Shown here piece by piece: positions 1-10,980 of a stretch of 64,000 nucleotides of DNA (position 1 is its first letter; every line of letters starts with the position of its first letter). Where the stretch lies: assembly GCA_034440635.1 (NCBI GenBank), contig JAOTON010002234.1, forward strand, positions 1,217,001-1,281,000. The letters run 5' to 3'. The notes under the pieces are model-generated. The model was not told where the DNA came from. It ran no database searches and saw only the letters and a program-made list of their open reading frames with translations. Position numbers and translations under genes: made by a program. The stretch comes from Lepas anatifera (Eukaryota; Arthropoda; Thecostraca; Lepadidae).

Positions 1-637
1 ATTCGACTTTGGTAATTTTACGGTCTGTGTGTTGCATTTGATTGTTTTTGTGTTTGTTTTTTTATTTTATCCTCTTCGTAGCCTATTTCTCCATATTTGT
101 CATTGATTGGGTCGTCCTTGTCTTTGGTGTGATTGTCCCTGTCATTGATATGGTCGTCTCTGTCATTCATTTTGGTGCCTTTAGGTGTTCATTTCGGTGT
201 CATTGTCATTCATTTGATGCGACTCGCCATTCATTTGGTGCTACTCGCCGTTAATTTTATGGCACTTTTTATTCATTTGATGGTCTGCCATTCATTTTGT
301 CGCCTTTGTCATTCAATTTATCAATTTTGTTGTTCATTGACCGATCGGTTATGCCGTTAACCATGTCGTGTGTAGCTCATTCTGTGGTTGGTGTCTTTCA
401 TTTTCTTCGTAACTTATTTCCACGTCTTTGTCATTAATTTGATCGGCTGTGGCATTATTGCCTGTCCTGTACATTCATTCTATTGTCTCTGCTGTCCATT
501 GTATCGTCTTTGTTACTCAGCTGATTGTGTCTATCATCTATTTGATAATGTATTCGACCGTGATGTCCCCCCATGCCTGTGTCCGTTTCCTCCCCGGCTT
601 GCCCGTCTACTGTTCCGTGCACGACCCCCCCGCACAG
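1..637. other. T-rich presumed intron with degenerate short repeats
   Basis: This stretch precedes the first recognisable exon. It is T-rich and full of loosely repeated phrases built on TCATTCATTTG and TTTGTCATT, most regular at about 160-330. Open frames here translate to Phe/Val/Ile-rich low-complexity peptides and are not credible genes. It is most likely an intron of the FASTK-family gene that continues to the left of the window. Confidence 0.5.
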
Positions 638-861
638 ACCTGGTGCTGTGTCTGGACGAGCGGGGGCAGCCGGCGCCGCTGCCGCCCGCCTTCCTCTCGC
701 AGCCGGCGGCGACTGTGAAGCGTCCGCTGCCCGGAGCCGGCCGCTGGTGCGCCGTCGCCTATGGCAACCGGCAGTGCTACGGCAGAAACGACAAACGACC
801 CACCGGCAACTTCCTGCTGCGCATGCGCCTGCTCAGTCGCCTCGGCTACGAAGTCGTAGAG
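638..861 (+). CDS. FASTK-family RAP-domain protein, penultimate coding exon (partial gene)
   Basis: This exon encodes the first part of a RAP domain, the C-terminal module of FAST-kinase-domain proteins, which act in mitochondrial RNA processing and translation. The frame reads DLVLCLDERGQ, then WCAVAYGNRQCYGRN, then GNFLLRMRLLSRLGYEVVE. The leucine-rich helix followed by GYxVVEV is the RAP signature. The acceptor is taken at the CGCACAG ending at 637. The donor is GAG|gtaaaa after 861, giving phase 0 into the next exon. The 5' exons (FAST_1/FAST_2 regions) are outside the window, so the exact paralogue (FASTK or FASTKD1-5) cannot be decided. The family call rests on motif recognition; the mitochondrial role is family knowledge. 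Confidence 0.72.
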
Positions 862-1191
862 GTAAAACATGCCGGGCAGACTCATCTCAGACAAGGAGAG
901 TCGTTGTATGCAACCATTTTAAAATTTTGTATATAATACACCAGATATTGTATGCATTAATTCTTACCTGTTGCAGAATTAATTGATTCCTCACGTCAAA
1001 CACCACGTAAAATGTATTTCGTGGAAAGAGCTTATCATTTTGTGGGATTTTTTTCTCCTGAACAAAATGTTGATCGGTATGCTTCGAATTTTGAGATGGC
1101 AGCAGCCACTAAGTTTGTGTGCAAGTGTTGACAAAAAAGAACAATCGGGGAGGCCAGCCGGGCGTGTGAGACGGGCGTGCGTGCTGGACAG

Positions 1192-1359
1192 GTGCCGTGG
1201 TTCGAGTTCCAGACGCAGTCGCAGCCGGCTCAGGCGCGCAGCTACCTGCTGCGTCGGCTGCAGCTGTCGGCTCTGACGCAGCTGCCGCAGGCGCCCCCGC
1301 CTCGGCTGTCGCAGCGGGACCTGGCGCCGCCGCTCGCCAACGCCCGAACAGTGCGCTGA
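1192..1359 (+). CDS. FASTK-family RAP-domain protein, last coding exon
   Basis: This exon follows an acceptor GGACAG ending at 1191 and starts in phase 0 with VPWFEFQTQSQ. Joined to the preceding exon it gives GYEVVEVPWFEF, matching the conserved GYxVVxVPxxEW core of RAP domains. It continues with a leucine-rich helix (ARSYLLRRLQLSAL), then a Pro/Ala/Arg-rich tail to a TGA stop at 1357-1359. The 330-bp intron between the two exons has consensus GT-AG ends. A possible polyadenylation signal AATAAA lies at 2390-2395, about 1 kb downstream. The gene points right and is convergent with the CHMP2A gene. Confidence 0.7.
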   Translation: MPWFEFQTQSQPAQARSYLLRRLQLSALTQLPQAPPPRLSQRDLAPPLANARTVR

Positions 1360-2558
1360 CTGTCGCTCCCAGGGTGTGAAGATGGAGGCGCGGGCGTCAG
1401 CACCGGGGGCCGTGTCCCCAGAATCAAGTGGGGCGGGGGCTCGCACCACTGTGACACTGGGAATATATTTCTCGGGGTGATTTTGGTTGTGCCAACATTG
1501 CTATAAATGTCGAATTTCAGGACGAAGAGGATATTTAGATATTTCCCGGAGACTGCAGTGTTGTTTAATAGACAAAAATAATTTAGAACTACCCAGCTTT
1601 AGAACTATCCACCTACGGATCATGAAAAACCTGGGCGTGGGATTCTGGTCTAGTCTGGACGCCTCTCCCCTCACTGGAAAATCCTTGGCGCCCTTGACTG
1701 GAGGGTAATGTACACCCGCAGACAACATACGTGCCAGTTTAAGCCTTAAGGACGACGCAGAATGTTTGAATGCGTTCTCTGTAGTGTTTGGTAGAAGCTT
1801 TGATCCGATAGTTGACTGGTACCGATATGAGAATGTACTGACTGATTTTGTTCCTCTCGTTAGACTGACTGAGCTTTCAGTCCACTTGATGGACGCGTGT
1901 CATATTTAGTTCTTAGTTATTTTTATTTGTATTTTATGCCGAAGATAGTTTAGATAATTGGCAGTCTGGAGGACTATTCGTTGGATTTAATGATGTTTCC
2001 GCAATTATGACTTCAAGAACTGGCGCGACGCACAGCCCGAATAAGCTATGCATCGAAACCTGTGATCATCGGAATGTTTCTTTTTAGGTGTGTGCGCTTG
2101 TACTGCGCTGGTTCTGCGCCAGATTCATGTCTTCTTAAGGCGGTAATTTTAAGAGGAGACTTGTTGTTTGTAGTAGTCGTCTTGAAGGCAGTTTTGATCT
2201 GGAATTCACGCCTATGGCGATCGATTATATCAGTCTCTGGGACTCATACATGACTAGGTATTGAAGGCGGTCGTCGATTCTGTCCAAAGCTTTGTAAACA
2301 AACATTGACATCGGAAGATGCATGTGTGCCTACTTGACTTGGCCGTCGTTTTGATGAAGAGAGGTCTCGTTTATATTACTTTTACCTAGAATAAACCCGA
2401 GACGGTTTCTCAACTAGCTTTTTTTACCCCTGCACGAAGTTTTGTTAAGGCTTGGGGCACGTCTGCTAGCAGATGCATTTTGCACCCGTCATTTGAATCG
2501 AGGACCTCATCACTTTCACTGTGCGGATCTGGCACTGAGATGGAATCCGTTCATTTAA
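1360..2558. other. 3' flank of the RAP-domain gene; AATAAA at 2390
   Basis: No further coding exon is recognisable here. The stretch probably includes the 3' untranslated region of the upstream RAP-domain gene. One AATAAA hexamer on the plus strand lies at 2390-2395. Small open frames at 1487-1708 and 2062-2253 show no family resemblance or splice context. Confidence 0.35.
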
Positions 2559-3360
2559 CAGGCGCATTGACGGGGGTCTGAGCCACCTTTGCTTTGACGG
2601 GGACGGTACCCCCCCCAAAGATCTCGAGAACCACGGTGGTGCGTTGGGTAGCCCATCCAGTTCTACATCGAAAATATTTCACTTTTTTTTGTCAGGTCAC
2701 ATTCAAGGTCACAGAGGTCAAAGCATGCCGTCATAGGGATAACATGTAAATTAAGTTTTTCGGCCATTCCATCTAAACAAGTAAAGATAGAGCAAAACGA
2801 CTTGAACTATATGAATCCTCGCAGCAAGCCGAATCGAATGATGTATAATTTGACCTTACTAGGTCAAATCAAGGATTTGACCTGACCTGAGGTCAAGTCA
2901 GGGTCAAATTATATAAAATGGTTATCATTAGAACTGCAAAGCCAAGGCGAGTCTAAAGCAGCTAAAATAAACGCTCTATCACCATCTGTTACTGAGTTAT
3001 TCAGTAAAAACCATTTTTCAGGTGTATTTCCAATTAAAAGGTAAGAGGTATCTCGTACCTGACCTTAGGTCATCGATATCAAAAATACCGGAACATATTT
3101 TAGAGAACTCCGTCGGCTCATTATGTGATATGAGTTTCAATCAGATAAGTTCACCCTGCTACGACTTTGCCATTTTAAACTTTGAGGTCAGGTCACTTGA
3201 CCTCTACTGGTGACCTGACCTGAGATGATCTAACCTTTAAAATTTTCACAGAAGTTGTAAAATTATGAGGGAAATGTTGACAAGTACGGCGGCGCTACGG
3301 CCGCCTTTTTCTCTATCTCCGAAAAACCCGAGGGGGCGGGTACCCGCCCCGTCATCCGTG
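2559..3360 (+). mobile_element. TTAA-flanked non-autonomous DNA element, family A copy 1
   Basis: Both ends abut TTAA (2555-2558 and 3361-3364), the duplication typical of piggyBac-type insertion. The ends are short inverted repeats of the form CAcGCGCATTGACGGGG (here slightly mutated). The interior has no transposase and is rich in AGGTCA and TGACCT words; the densest part is about 2865-2910. Near the right end lies a GC hairpin (about 3285-3307) followed by a T run. About 800 bp long, it aligns along its length with three other copies in this window (16492, 49333, 58554). The superfamily assignment is inferred from TTAA and the inverted repeats only. Confidence 0.8.
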
Positions 3361-5048
3361 TTAAGGTTTTAGACAACTCCGTTCCTGTGGATTCAAATAG
3401 CCTGAACCATTCGTGTTTCTAGTGTGTCGTTTCTCCAGCTTCATTTGTGGTATCGTTTCCTCCGTGGTTTTCATGTCTCATAGATGGACTCATGGATGGC
3501 ACTTATCCAACTCACTCATTTTATTAATTCACGACTCGTTTAGTAAAACTCTTAGAGTGTATTGTTGCACCTTGACCTCACACCCCGACAAGCTTCACGA
3601 AGGCATGCGAATCACAGAAGATACCGTTCTGTGCGGACCGCCCGAAGTTCCTTCAGCTTCACTTCTACGTAGGCAATAAAGGACGGTCGGTCTAAAGTGA
3701 ACTGACGAAGGGCGATCCCTGAGTTCAATGCTCTGGAAGCCAACTAACAAACTGCTTCCCCCTTTACCCATTCCGGTACGGCGCAAGCTCCCACCGAGGA
3801 TACTAGACAGTTAGTAGGGCAACAGTGATTCATCACAAGCGCGTTTATGCTCAAGGTAATGGTACGGGTTTCAAAGGGCGGATCTCACTGACATACATTC
3901 AGCTTGACTGAAGTGATATAGTATCGTGAAGATCTACACAAGAAGACTCTACGAAATGAATAGCTAAAACTTTACACAAAGCTTAACAACATTGTGGCAT
4001 GAAAAAGATGCAGGTATAAACAGAAACCATACGGATAGAGCTTCAGCATACATACGTGGATGCACTGATGCCTTGCGGTTATTTGCCCTACACCCCCTCC
4101 CACTACAACCTAAGGCCAAGAGTACCGTTTCTTTCCATACATTTTCATTAAACACCTTGTGAGGAGCCGTGGGGCATTAGGCTCACGTTTTCCGCAATGA
4201 GAACTTAAAAAGCACATGAAACAACATAAACTTTTCCACATGCAAAAAACTTACCCGGGAGAAAGGTGCAGATTTTCCGTCAATATTCATCATTTTTCTC
4301 CATTGAATAACTAAGAGTTACTAAAAACAAGTTGTCACCGCTCAAATCATCAGACCCACTAAAATAACTGCACTTTAAAGGGTGTTCTTCATCATGTGTT
4401 TTGGCTGTGGGTTTTGTAGACCGAAGCCACCATTGGCTTTCAATACTCGCCACAGCTCTATATTAAATTCCCGCAAAAGAGCAAGTTTCCGTCTGGTCAC
4501 GCATGTCACGTGATAAATGTTAACAATATCAGCATTGTCGAAAGTTACATGCCGCCAGCCGCGTAATTACACGCGACGCTTAGGCCAACCGTGGCAAGTG
4601 AAGAAAAACACGATATTTCTGTTCTGGCCGATTGAAAGTGGAAATAAAATGTAAATTCCAGATTTCCACGCATATCCATAAATAGTCCTGTTTGGAATTC
4701 CGACTAAGAGGTCTTTTCCCTTTAATGTTTATCATTGCTTTCTTTCCGTCTCCTGCTTTCCAATCAACGAGTAACAACCCCTACAAGCAAGCAGTCAGCA
4801 CTCAAATCACCAGGCTCGCTAGGATAACTGCACTTTACGGAGAAGCCGTGATGGTCTACCAGCGACTAAAGCTGATCTTACGGTAGTCGTTATGGGATGG
4901 CATAATCGGCCCGTAAGAACACAACTCTAAGCTTTTCATGCTGCTCTTGCCCATATTATTGGTAATCGTGCTTAAAGGAGCACGCGTTAAGCTTAAAGAG
5001 CAGATCAGTCAAAACTGTGCCTCAGCGATGGCAGTAATGTTGTCCTAA
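3361..5048. other. intergenic stretch without recognisable gene
   Basis: I see no coding exon, RNA gene or clear repeat here. Open frames are short (under 90 codons) and have no recognisable domain. It separates two convergent genes and should contain their 3' ends. Confidence 0.4.
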
Positions 5049-5054
5049 TTTATT
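5049..5054 (-). terminator. candidate polyadenylation signal of CHMP2A (AATAAA on minus strand)
   Basis: TTTATT on the plus strand reads AATAAA on the minus strand, about 315 bp beyond the CHMP2A stop codon. It is the nearest canonical hexamer in the right orientation. Confidence 0.4.
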
Positions 5055-5368
5055 AGCGCACTACTTGTTCCTCGCTCTCCTGCCGATCTTGTCAGACCCG
5101 AGTTCCGCCGACCTTCTCGTACGCCCGTTCCCTTCTCATTCATCTTCAACCCGTTTGCCTTCTTTCAAGCCCATCTCCAATGCAAAGGCGCTCAACTTCC
5201 GAACCAACACGCCATCTTGCAGTCTCCTCTCGCGTCCGTTCGACTCCCAGTGTCGGACAGCTGCGTTGCTGCCCAGCTTTCTCCGGCCCCGGCCCTCTCT
5301 CTTCCCCAGCGACTGGCCGGGCCCGAGGCCAGAGACCGTCGGCCTCAGCTCCGTCCTACCAGCCCGCG

Positions 5369-5546
5369 TCACTCCCTCCTCAGGTTGTCGAGCCGGGCCG
5401 CCAGGCTGGCCTCCGAGTCCAGCGCCTCCGCCTTGTTGCCGGCCGCTTGGGGCGTGCTCAGGGAGCCGGTGGCGGTAGGCAGGTCCGTCAGCTTGCCCGA
5501 TAGCTCGATGCCGAGCTCGTCCAGCACCTGGCTCACCACGGCCTCA
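5369..5546 (-). CDS. CHMP2A: CHMP2A exon 4 with stop
   Basis: After a GTCGGCAG acceptor the frame reads EAVVSQVLDELGIELSGKL, then a Thr/Ser/Ala-rich linker, then SLAARLDNLRRE and TGA (5371-5369). The terminal amphipathic helix corresponds to the MIT-interacting motif that binds VPS4. Confidence 0.94.
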
Positions 5547-8500
5547 CTGCCGACGACAGGGGACATCAAGGAAGGGAGAAACCACAGAGACGGCGGCGAC
5601 CGGCCCGACGCCGACTGGAACGGAGAACGTCAGACACAGACAACTGCAAGAAGTTTACACGGATCATTGACAGGTTGAAGTCATACAGCGCTTGCGATAA
5701 AACGTAACAAAAATGTTTTGCAACAAAGAAATTAGTCAACACCAACCTCTAAAACGGCTACATTTTGCGCTCATTAGTAATCATCGCCAAACACACCAGA
5801 AAATATGTTTTCCCTAGTATAAACGGAAGTAACATGACCCCTGAACAGTACTGCCACCCTGTTCCCAGCACTCCGTCTCACCTCTCCTCCTCGTCCTCGT
5901 CATCGCCGAGGGCGTCGTCGATGGCATCATCCATCATCTCCTCCTTCATGTCCATGATCTCGCTCTGTTTCTCGAATTCCATCATTATCTTCTGAATCTC
6001 GGGCAGTCTCAGCTGCCTGGAGGCACCACGATTGTGTGTAAGCCACTGACATCGATGGTAAAGTCCCAAACCGACAGATTGCAGTTCCTGACAATCTGTT
6101 ACAAGAATGTCCGGGCATGCTGCTTTCCAGATTCGCTAAATATTGCTTGAATTACCTTTTTGCGATGCACAATATGCAAGATGAAGCAATATAGGACCTC
6201 GCCTCATGCAACAATGATCTACCCATACTTTGAACTACCGGCCACTCCCATCAATTACCTACCTCGCCCACTATACCCCAGCCAATTTGTTGATGTTATT
6301 GACTACTTGGGCTGGAGGGCGCGCCCACCTTCGTGTTCATATGGCGCCCATCCCAGCCAACTAAACCGCTGGAAACAACCTCAGACACATTTCCAATCTA
6401 TCGCTGCTTACTGGACAAAATTAATCAATAACTATGTAACAATTTCCAGAATCAACCTACAATAATTCAACAATTGAAATCACAAGCCTGGTACAGGAGA
6501 AACAAGTAAGGTACACAACAAACAGGTCATAAGCTAGCTGAAGTCCCTCAGTGTCGGCGACGCAGCATGACATTGGCAGTTGGTGCGTCTTTAAACCCCA
6601 GCAATTACTATTATCCCGTGTAGTGTCGATTTAACAGTTAATGTTCACATCAAAAGTCGAATCTTCATCCGTTCAATCCCTGTAGCACTCATGCCGAAAT
6701 GCCTGAAGCGCCAGCCTTTGCCGCTGACCTCACCTGTTCATAGTGGACATGGCGCGGGTGACGCCCTTCATGGCCTGCGCCATCGAGTTCTGTGACTTCA
6801 GCGTGGTGATCTTGAGGCTGACTGCCTGGATGTTGGCCTTCATCAGCATGAACTTGCGGACGGTCCGACGCGTCCGCACCAGGTCCTTCGCCATCACCTT
6901 CACAGCGTCCTGAGCACAAACGGAGGAGCGAACAGGTGACGTTACAGCGCGATAACCTGTGGCTTACGTTGCTAGGACTCTTCACGTAGGCGTTAGGGGA
7001 GGGCGAGGAGGGCGATCTGAGCACTCTAAGCTACGGTGAGGCTTTAGAGACTTTGATAAAAACGGCACTACCAACAGCAATATCATCACCGTCATTCGCA
7101 ACTTCTTCGCTGTGGGAAGGAAAACGTGGACTGATCAAAATCGACACCCTTGAAATCCAAGACCGGTTGATGGGAGCAGTATTACTTATCACGTCAGCTG
7201 CGGCCATGCTTGCCGATTAAATAGCGGGATTGAAACAACCTAGTGTTGTTAAACATTACACACATCATGATCGACTTTTCAATCAGTGGCAGCCAATACG
7301 AGACTGAAAAAATCGGCTGAAAATGGTAAGTTATTCCAAGACTTCGTACGGGTTTAAATTCCTGAAGAGTTGTGGTAGCTACCAAAGTTGTCTGTCCGGT
7401 AGCTCAGTTGGTAGAGCGTTGGGCTGCGGCCCGCTGCTCAGAAACATGCAGTGACAGTGCACGTGCAGGCTTGCGATCGGTTCCCCGAAACGCTCCGGCG
7501 CTCAATAGTTTACCCGACGTACAGGTCGACGGTTGATGAAGCGGAGATCTGAGCGAGGCGGCCGTCCCTGAGTTTTGTGGGACGTTAAAATTTGGCTTCT
7601 AAGTTAACCCTTCATTGTGGCAGTTGCTCGTTCAGGTGGTGGGATCGGGGTCTCCGTAACAAGTCCCCTGATGACTTCAGTGACACTCGGACTCCAAAAA
7701 CTGAGCTTGGACATAATTCATAAAAATTACTGCAGCTCACTTCACCACTTCTCTCCAAAAACACGTCAATTAACATTGTGAATGAAGTCACTAACAATCA
7801 TGGTTTTTTCTACACGAGCAAATTACTGATCCAGATACGGCATTTAAGGGCAGAGATAAGTACATACTTAAGGGGAAGAATGACACCAATGACTAAATGT
7901 CATGTGTCAGTGAGCCAATGAAAATACAGAATAGACACGCATTGCACAGTAGGACTTTACCACTTAGCCTGAATAAAGTTATAGCAGACAAAAGATTGAA
8001 ATAAGTCACACAATATTACATGCAAATTTAACAGCAAGCCAAAACGCACATAATGACAGATTCAATGAGATTCTAACTACGTAAAGGTCAGGTGTCAGAA
8101 CGGGTCAAATATTGAAGGCGGAGGGATCAAATGTCCCGAGCGCGCTTTTCTGTACTTACGAATGCGTTACTGACGTAAAATTTGAGGTCACAGTATTACA
8201 CTGCGACTATTTTATATTTATTACCGAACGGATGAGAAGCACCCTCGAGGTCTCTCCCTGCATATTTATTATTAATAGTTCACATGTGAGCGACACGGCC
8301 CAAACCAGCCGTCACCCTAACGAAAAGCTTATATCTCCGAAAGTGTGCAACATGTCTTCACGGGGTTTTCGCCATGTTATACCCTTGATCAATTCAATTA
8401 CTAACTGCACACATCAGGGATGGGTGGGGTTCTGGCAAAGCTTGTGGCACTTGGAAGAGAAGGAGCAGGTCAAATCATCAAATTTCCGTCACTTATTACG

Positions 8501-8835
8501 TCATAACGAGGTTTCTGCTGATCTGAAAAGGCACAAACTTGGTGTGAAGGGAGCAAAAATGTTGTGAGCTCAACAATGTTGTAACTGTCCCACGTGCCTC
8601 AAATACAACGCTCACAACACTTTGGAACCCCACGTCAAAGCGTACTTGAGAGCACGTTCACACTCACCATCTGTCCATCCTTGGCCAGTTTCTTGATGTC
8701 AGAAATGACCTTTTTCTCCTGCTGCTCCATGCGTGCGCGCTCCCGGTCCAGGTCGCGCACGGCTCGGTTCAGCGCGCGCTGGTTCTTGCGCAGCATCTCC
8801 TCCGGAGTGACCCTCTTCCCGAACAGCCACTCCAT
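5369..8835 (-). CDS. CHMP2A: CHMP2A / Vps2, ESCRT-III subunit, complete four-exon gene
   Basis: Charged multivesicular body protein 2A is a core ESCRT-III subunit that polymerises on endosomal and midbody membranes and recruits the VPS4 ATPase for membrane scission. The coding sequence joins 8835-8668, 6909-6734, 6016-5882 and 5546-5369 on the minus strand: 657 bases, 218 codons plus stop, close to the about 222 of animal CHMP2A. All junctions are GT-AG and in phase. The start MEWLFGKRVTPEEMLRKNQR matches the family N-terminus. A basic helical core (residues 1-115), a PEIQKIMMEFEKQSEIMDMK helix, the acidic DDEDEEE linker and a C-terminal MIM-type helix (SLAARLDNLRRE) follow in order. Introns are 335, 717 and 1758 bp. 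Vertebrates split CHMP2A and CHMP2B; this reads as the A type. Confidence 0.95.
5882..6016 (-). CDS. CHMP2A: CHMP2A exon 3
   Basis: The acceptor is CCTCCAG; the first base completes an Arg codon and QLRLPEIQKIMMEFEKQSEI follows. The exon ends in the acidic run GDDEDEEE and the donor AG|gtgaga. The intron 5' of it (6017-6733) shows no repeat I can identify. Confidence 0.95.
6734..6909 (-). CDS. CHMP2A: CHMP2A exon 2
   Basis: The exon follows a GTGCTCAG acceptor and reads DAVKVMAKDLVRTRR, then KFMLMKANIQAVSLKI, then NSMAQAMKGVTRAMSTMN, ending AACAG|gtgagg. This is the second and third helix of the ESCRT-III core and is nearly invariant in animals. It ends two bases into a codon, completed by the next exon. 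Confidence 0.95.
7394..7600 (+). repeat. tRNA-derived SINE or tRNA pseudogene in CHMP2A intron 1
   Basis: GTCCGGTAGCTCAGTTGG (starting near 7394) followed by TAGAGCG is a good tRNA 5' half with D-arm and pol III A box. After the anticodon-arm-like GTTGGGCTGCGGCCC the sequence no longer folds as a tRNA and lacks a matching acceptor 3' strand. It is therefore a pseudo-tRNA or the head of a SINE; the right boundary is a guess. Confidence 0.5.
8668..8835 (-). CDS. CHMP2A: CHMP2A exon 1 (coding part)
   Basis: This exon holds 56 codons from the ATG at 8835-8833 to GGACAGATG|gtgagt. The start is chosen because MEWLFGK aligns with the family N-terminus; the in-frame upstream MQLLAAN extension is not family-like. 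A possible acceptor CTCCTAG just upstream suggests a separate untranslated first exon. Confidence 0.93.
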
Positions 8836-9129
8836 GTTGGCGGCTAGGAGTTGCAAGGCAGGCTAGACCACCAGGATACAGGTACGCCGCGCACGACAGG
8901 TAGCAGTGACGGGATATGGCTTCGTGTAGGGACTTGACCTGGAAAAAGACGAGACCAACGAGGCTTACATAAAGTACATGAAGCCACACACCCATTCTGG
9001 TACAAAAATATCCGTCCGATATCCCGACTGCGCGACGGAGCGGCGTCGGCAGGGGACGCCACCAACGACGATTCCACCCCCCCCCACCCCCCGAGCGCAG
9101 AGGGATGGACACCGCCCCAACACAGGAAC

Positions 9130-9326
9130 TCATCTTATCTTATTAGGGCCACTCCCAACAGGCACACTTGCCCAATTACAGGAAGTATTGGCGTGGGCGT
9201 TTAAGGATCCTCTCCACCGGGTCAAATCGGACACGGAAGGCGGTTTCCCGCCGTGGGGATTGAACCCACGTTAATCCTGCTATCCGATCTGAAGACTGGC
9301 AACAAAGCCACTAGGCTACCTGGTCC
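9130..9326 (-). repeat. tRNA-derived SINE (minus strand) with A and B boxes and (TAAGA)n tail
   Basis: Read on the minus strand from 9326, the sequence begins GGACCAGGTAGCCTAGTGGC (A box) and has GGTTCAATCCCCAC (B box, about 9252-9266), spaced as in a tRNA. A tRNA-unrelated body of about 110 bp follows, and it ends in TAATAAGATAAGATGAG. Head, body and simple-repeat tail are the SINE plan. It lies just upstream of CHMP2A exon 1, possibly in a 5' UTR intron. Confidence 0.7.
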
Positions 9327-9352
9327 CATCCCTCTCTCTCACCCGCGTCGTA

Positions 9353-9694
9353 CTAATTTAATACTTTTGAATGCATCTTTCCAGTATTTCTGTTGGTTTC
9401 TAAGGTACCTATGACGCGATATTCGTGTCTTGTCTGTGTACCGACTTCTTCAGTGTACTCTTCCGACCAGTGCAATGGTGACTCTGTATTGTCCACACCC
9501 ACGGCCGTCTGGGCGTTATTTAGACTGATGGAGCCGTCAGCTGTCACAGCTGAAATAAACCACAATGCCAAAGACGACACATTTGCAACCGCAACCACAA
9601 TCGTCAGCACATACATGATGAAACTTGTCACGAAACTCAGCATGCCGTGGTGCGTGAGTTGCCCCAAACCGGCCGCCACACACCACCCGAGCAC
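9353..9694 (-). CDS. hypothetical small membrane protein ORF (uncertain)
   Basis: A 113-codon open frame runs from ATG (9694) to TAG. It encodes a hydrophobic stretch of about 40 residues starting near residue 19 (SFVTSFIMYVLTIVVAVANV, then SSLALWFISAV). A hydrophilic tail follows, rich in Asn, Thr and Glu, with EEYTEEVGTQTRHEYRVIG. The composition looks protein-like, but I recognise no family. A similar-length frame is open on the other strand (9393-9758), so chance openness cannot be excluded. It could be a single-exon gene, an exon of a larger gene, or spurious. It lies upstream of CHMP2A in the same orientation. Confidence 0.3.
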   Translation of the reverse strand: MLGWCVAAGLGQLTHHGMLSFVTSFIMYVLTIVVAVANVSSLALWFISAVTADGSISLNNAQTAVGVDNTESPLHWSEEYTEEVGTQTRHEYRVIGTLETNRNTGKMHSKVLN

Positions 9695-9794
9695 TCTAAA
9701 TTACAACAACGGGCACGGTGTGGAGCCCAACAGACAGAACCATGCTGGCTGCACTTAATCTGAAACCACCTGAGCTCTTTTCGTGTACAACATC

Positions 9795-10275
9795 GCCTGG
9801 GGGGGTCCGATCGGACCCCTACGATCGAGGGAGCCAGAAGTGATACAGAAAAAATTTAAACAGCGCCCAAGCATTCAAATGATACACAACATGACCTCGT
9901 AAGGTCATATTATGACTTTGGCCTTAGGAAAAGGCCTAATAATGCCCTTTCAAGGTACATTTTTCATCTCATTCACCAAATTTAAGAAGGTTTCATGTTT
10001 TCTTCAAAATTTATATACATGATTTAGAAAAATGTGATCTTTGATGAACTTGGTATTGACATGACCTTAAAATGGATGAGAACTTCATATAGTTTTGTCA
10101 GCCTCATTTTAGGAGAACAGAATTGCCTTACATCAGCTTACAAATTACATCATAGCTTGTTGATCTGACCTGTAAATTTTTGGTCATTGGTTGTCAAATT
10201 GATTACCCTACAGGCCTACAAAGCATTCACAAAAAACTGAGGTGGTCTGTTAAGCCCCCAGGCAGCAATGGGTTA
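9795..10275. repeat. degenerate element with GCCTGGGGG inverted ends and GACCT/AGGTCA words
   Basis: CGCCTGGGGG near 9796 is answered by CCCCCAGGC near 10257, next to TTAA. The interior has scattered AGGTCA/TGACCT and AAGGCCT words, as in the TTAA element families elsewhere in this window. It is probably an old relative; the left boundary is eroded and uncertain. Confidence 0.35.
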
Positions 10276-10699
10276 AACTATGTACACATATACAGTTTTA
10301 CTTACTAGGGGCAAAGTATACTCTCAAATGAAACATACCGTAATGAAAAAGGGAAATAGTTATCCAAGGTAACCATTTTACCCATTAAAACTCTGACCCC
10401 TGAAAAAGTCTGCCCCATTTCGGTATCTGATCAAGTTTTGAGCCATGTTATGTTAACGCAAAGCTTGCCTCAACATAACAAGTGTAACCAGTATAATTAA
10501 CAAAAAGTAAACCTCGCCGCAAAGAAATTTTTGAATAGTGCAGCTGTTGGCGCTCTCACAGGCAGGCCTCAGGCACCTCCCTGCCGTTCCATTAAATCCC
10601 CGCTCTGTTTTGCGCGCTCCCAATCACTTCATTTTCACTTACTAAACTCAGGCGCACTTTCATTCTCCTCTTTCCGCCCTGTCACAATAACATAACGCT

Positions 10700-10980
10700 G
10701 TCCTCAGGGCTCTGGAGAGTAGCTGTGCCGGGATCCTGCCCGGCTGCTCACTTGCGGCGTGCGGCCGGAGACCGCGCGGTCCGGCCCGACCGACTGCACA
10801 CCTGCGGCGGGCAACCGGAGACCGCGCGGTCCGGCCCGACCGACTGCGCGACGGCCCTCCCCGCCCCTACGCTCGCGCTCCGCCGGCGCGCACGCGCGCG
10901 AACCGCGGCTCATCGTGCATTCCCGGTTATTCCGATGATGGCGCCACCTGCGAGTTGCGCCCTCTGTACGGGGCGGGGAT
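10700..10980 (-). promoter_or_regulatory. CpG-rich block, candidate promoter/5' UTR exon of CHMP2A
   Basis: This is an isolated CpG-dense segment in AT-rich surroundings. It holds a 50-bp direct duplication (10751-10800 and 10801-10850), each copy with the perfect palindrome GACCGCGCGGTC. On the minus strand a donor-like CGCAA|gtgagc lies at about 10752. That would suit a non-coding first exon spliced to CHMP2A exon 1, 1.9 kb downstream. This is inference: no transcript evidence is available. Confidence 0.35.

Noticed and set aside
42..360. Hydrophobic open frames suggesting a membrane protein
   Set aside because: The Phe/Val/Ile richness reflects T-rich repetitive DNA; the frames lack splice context.
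5065..5678. Overlapping plus-strand frames of 107-153 codons
   Set aside because: They are antisense to CHMP2A exon 4 and its 3' untranslated region.
7394..7470. A functional tRNA gene
   Set aside because: The A box and D-arm are good, but no matching T-arm or acceptor 3' strand follows, so it is treated as a SINE head or pseudogene.
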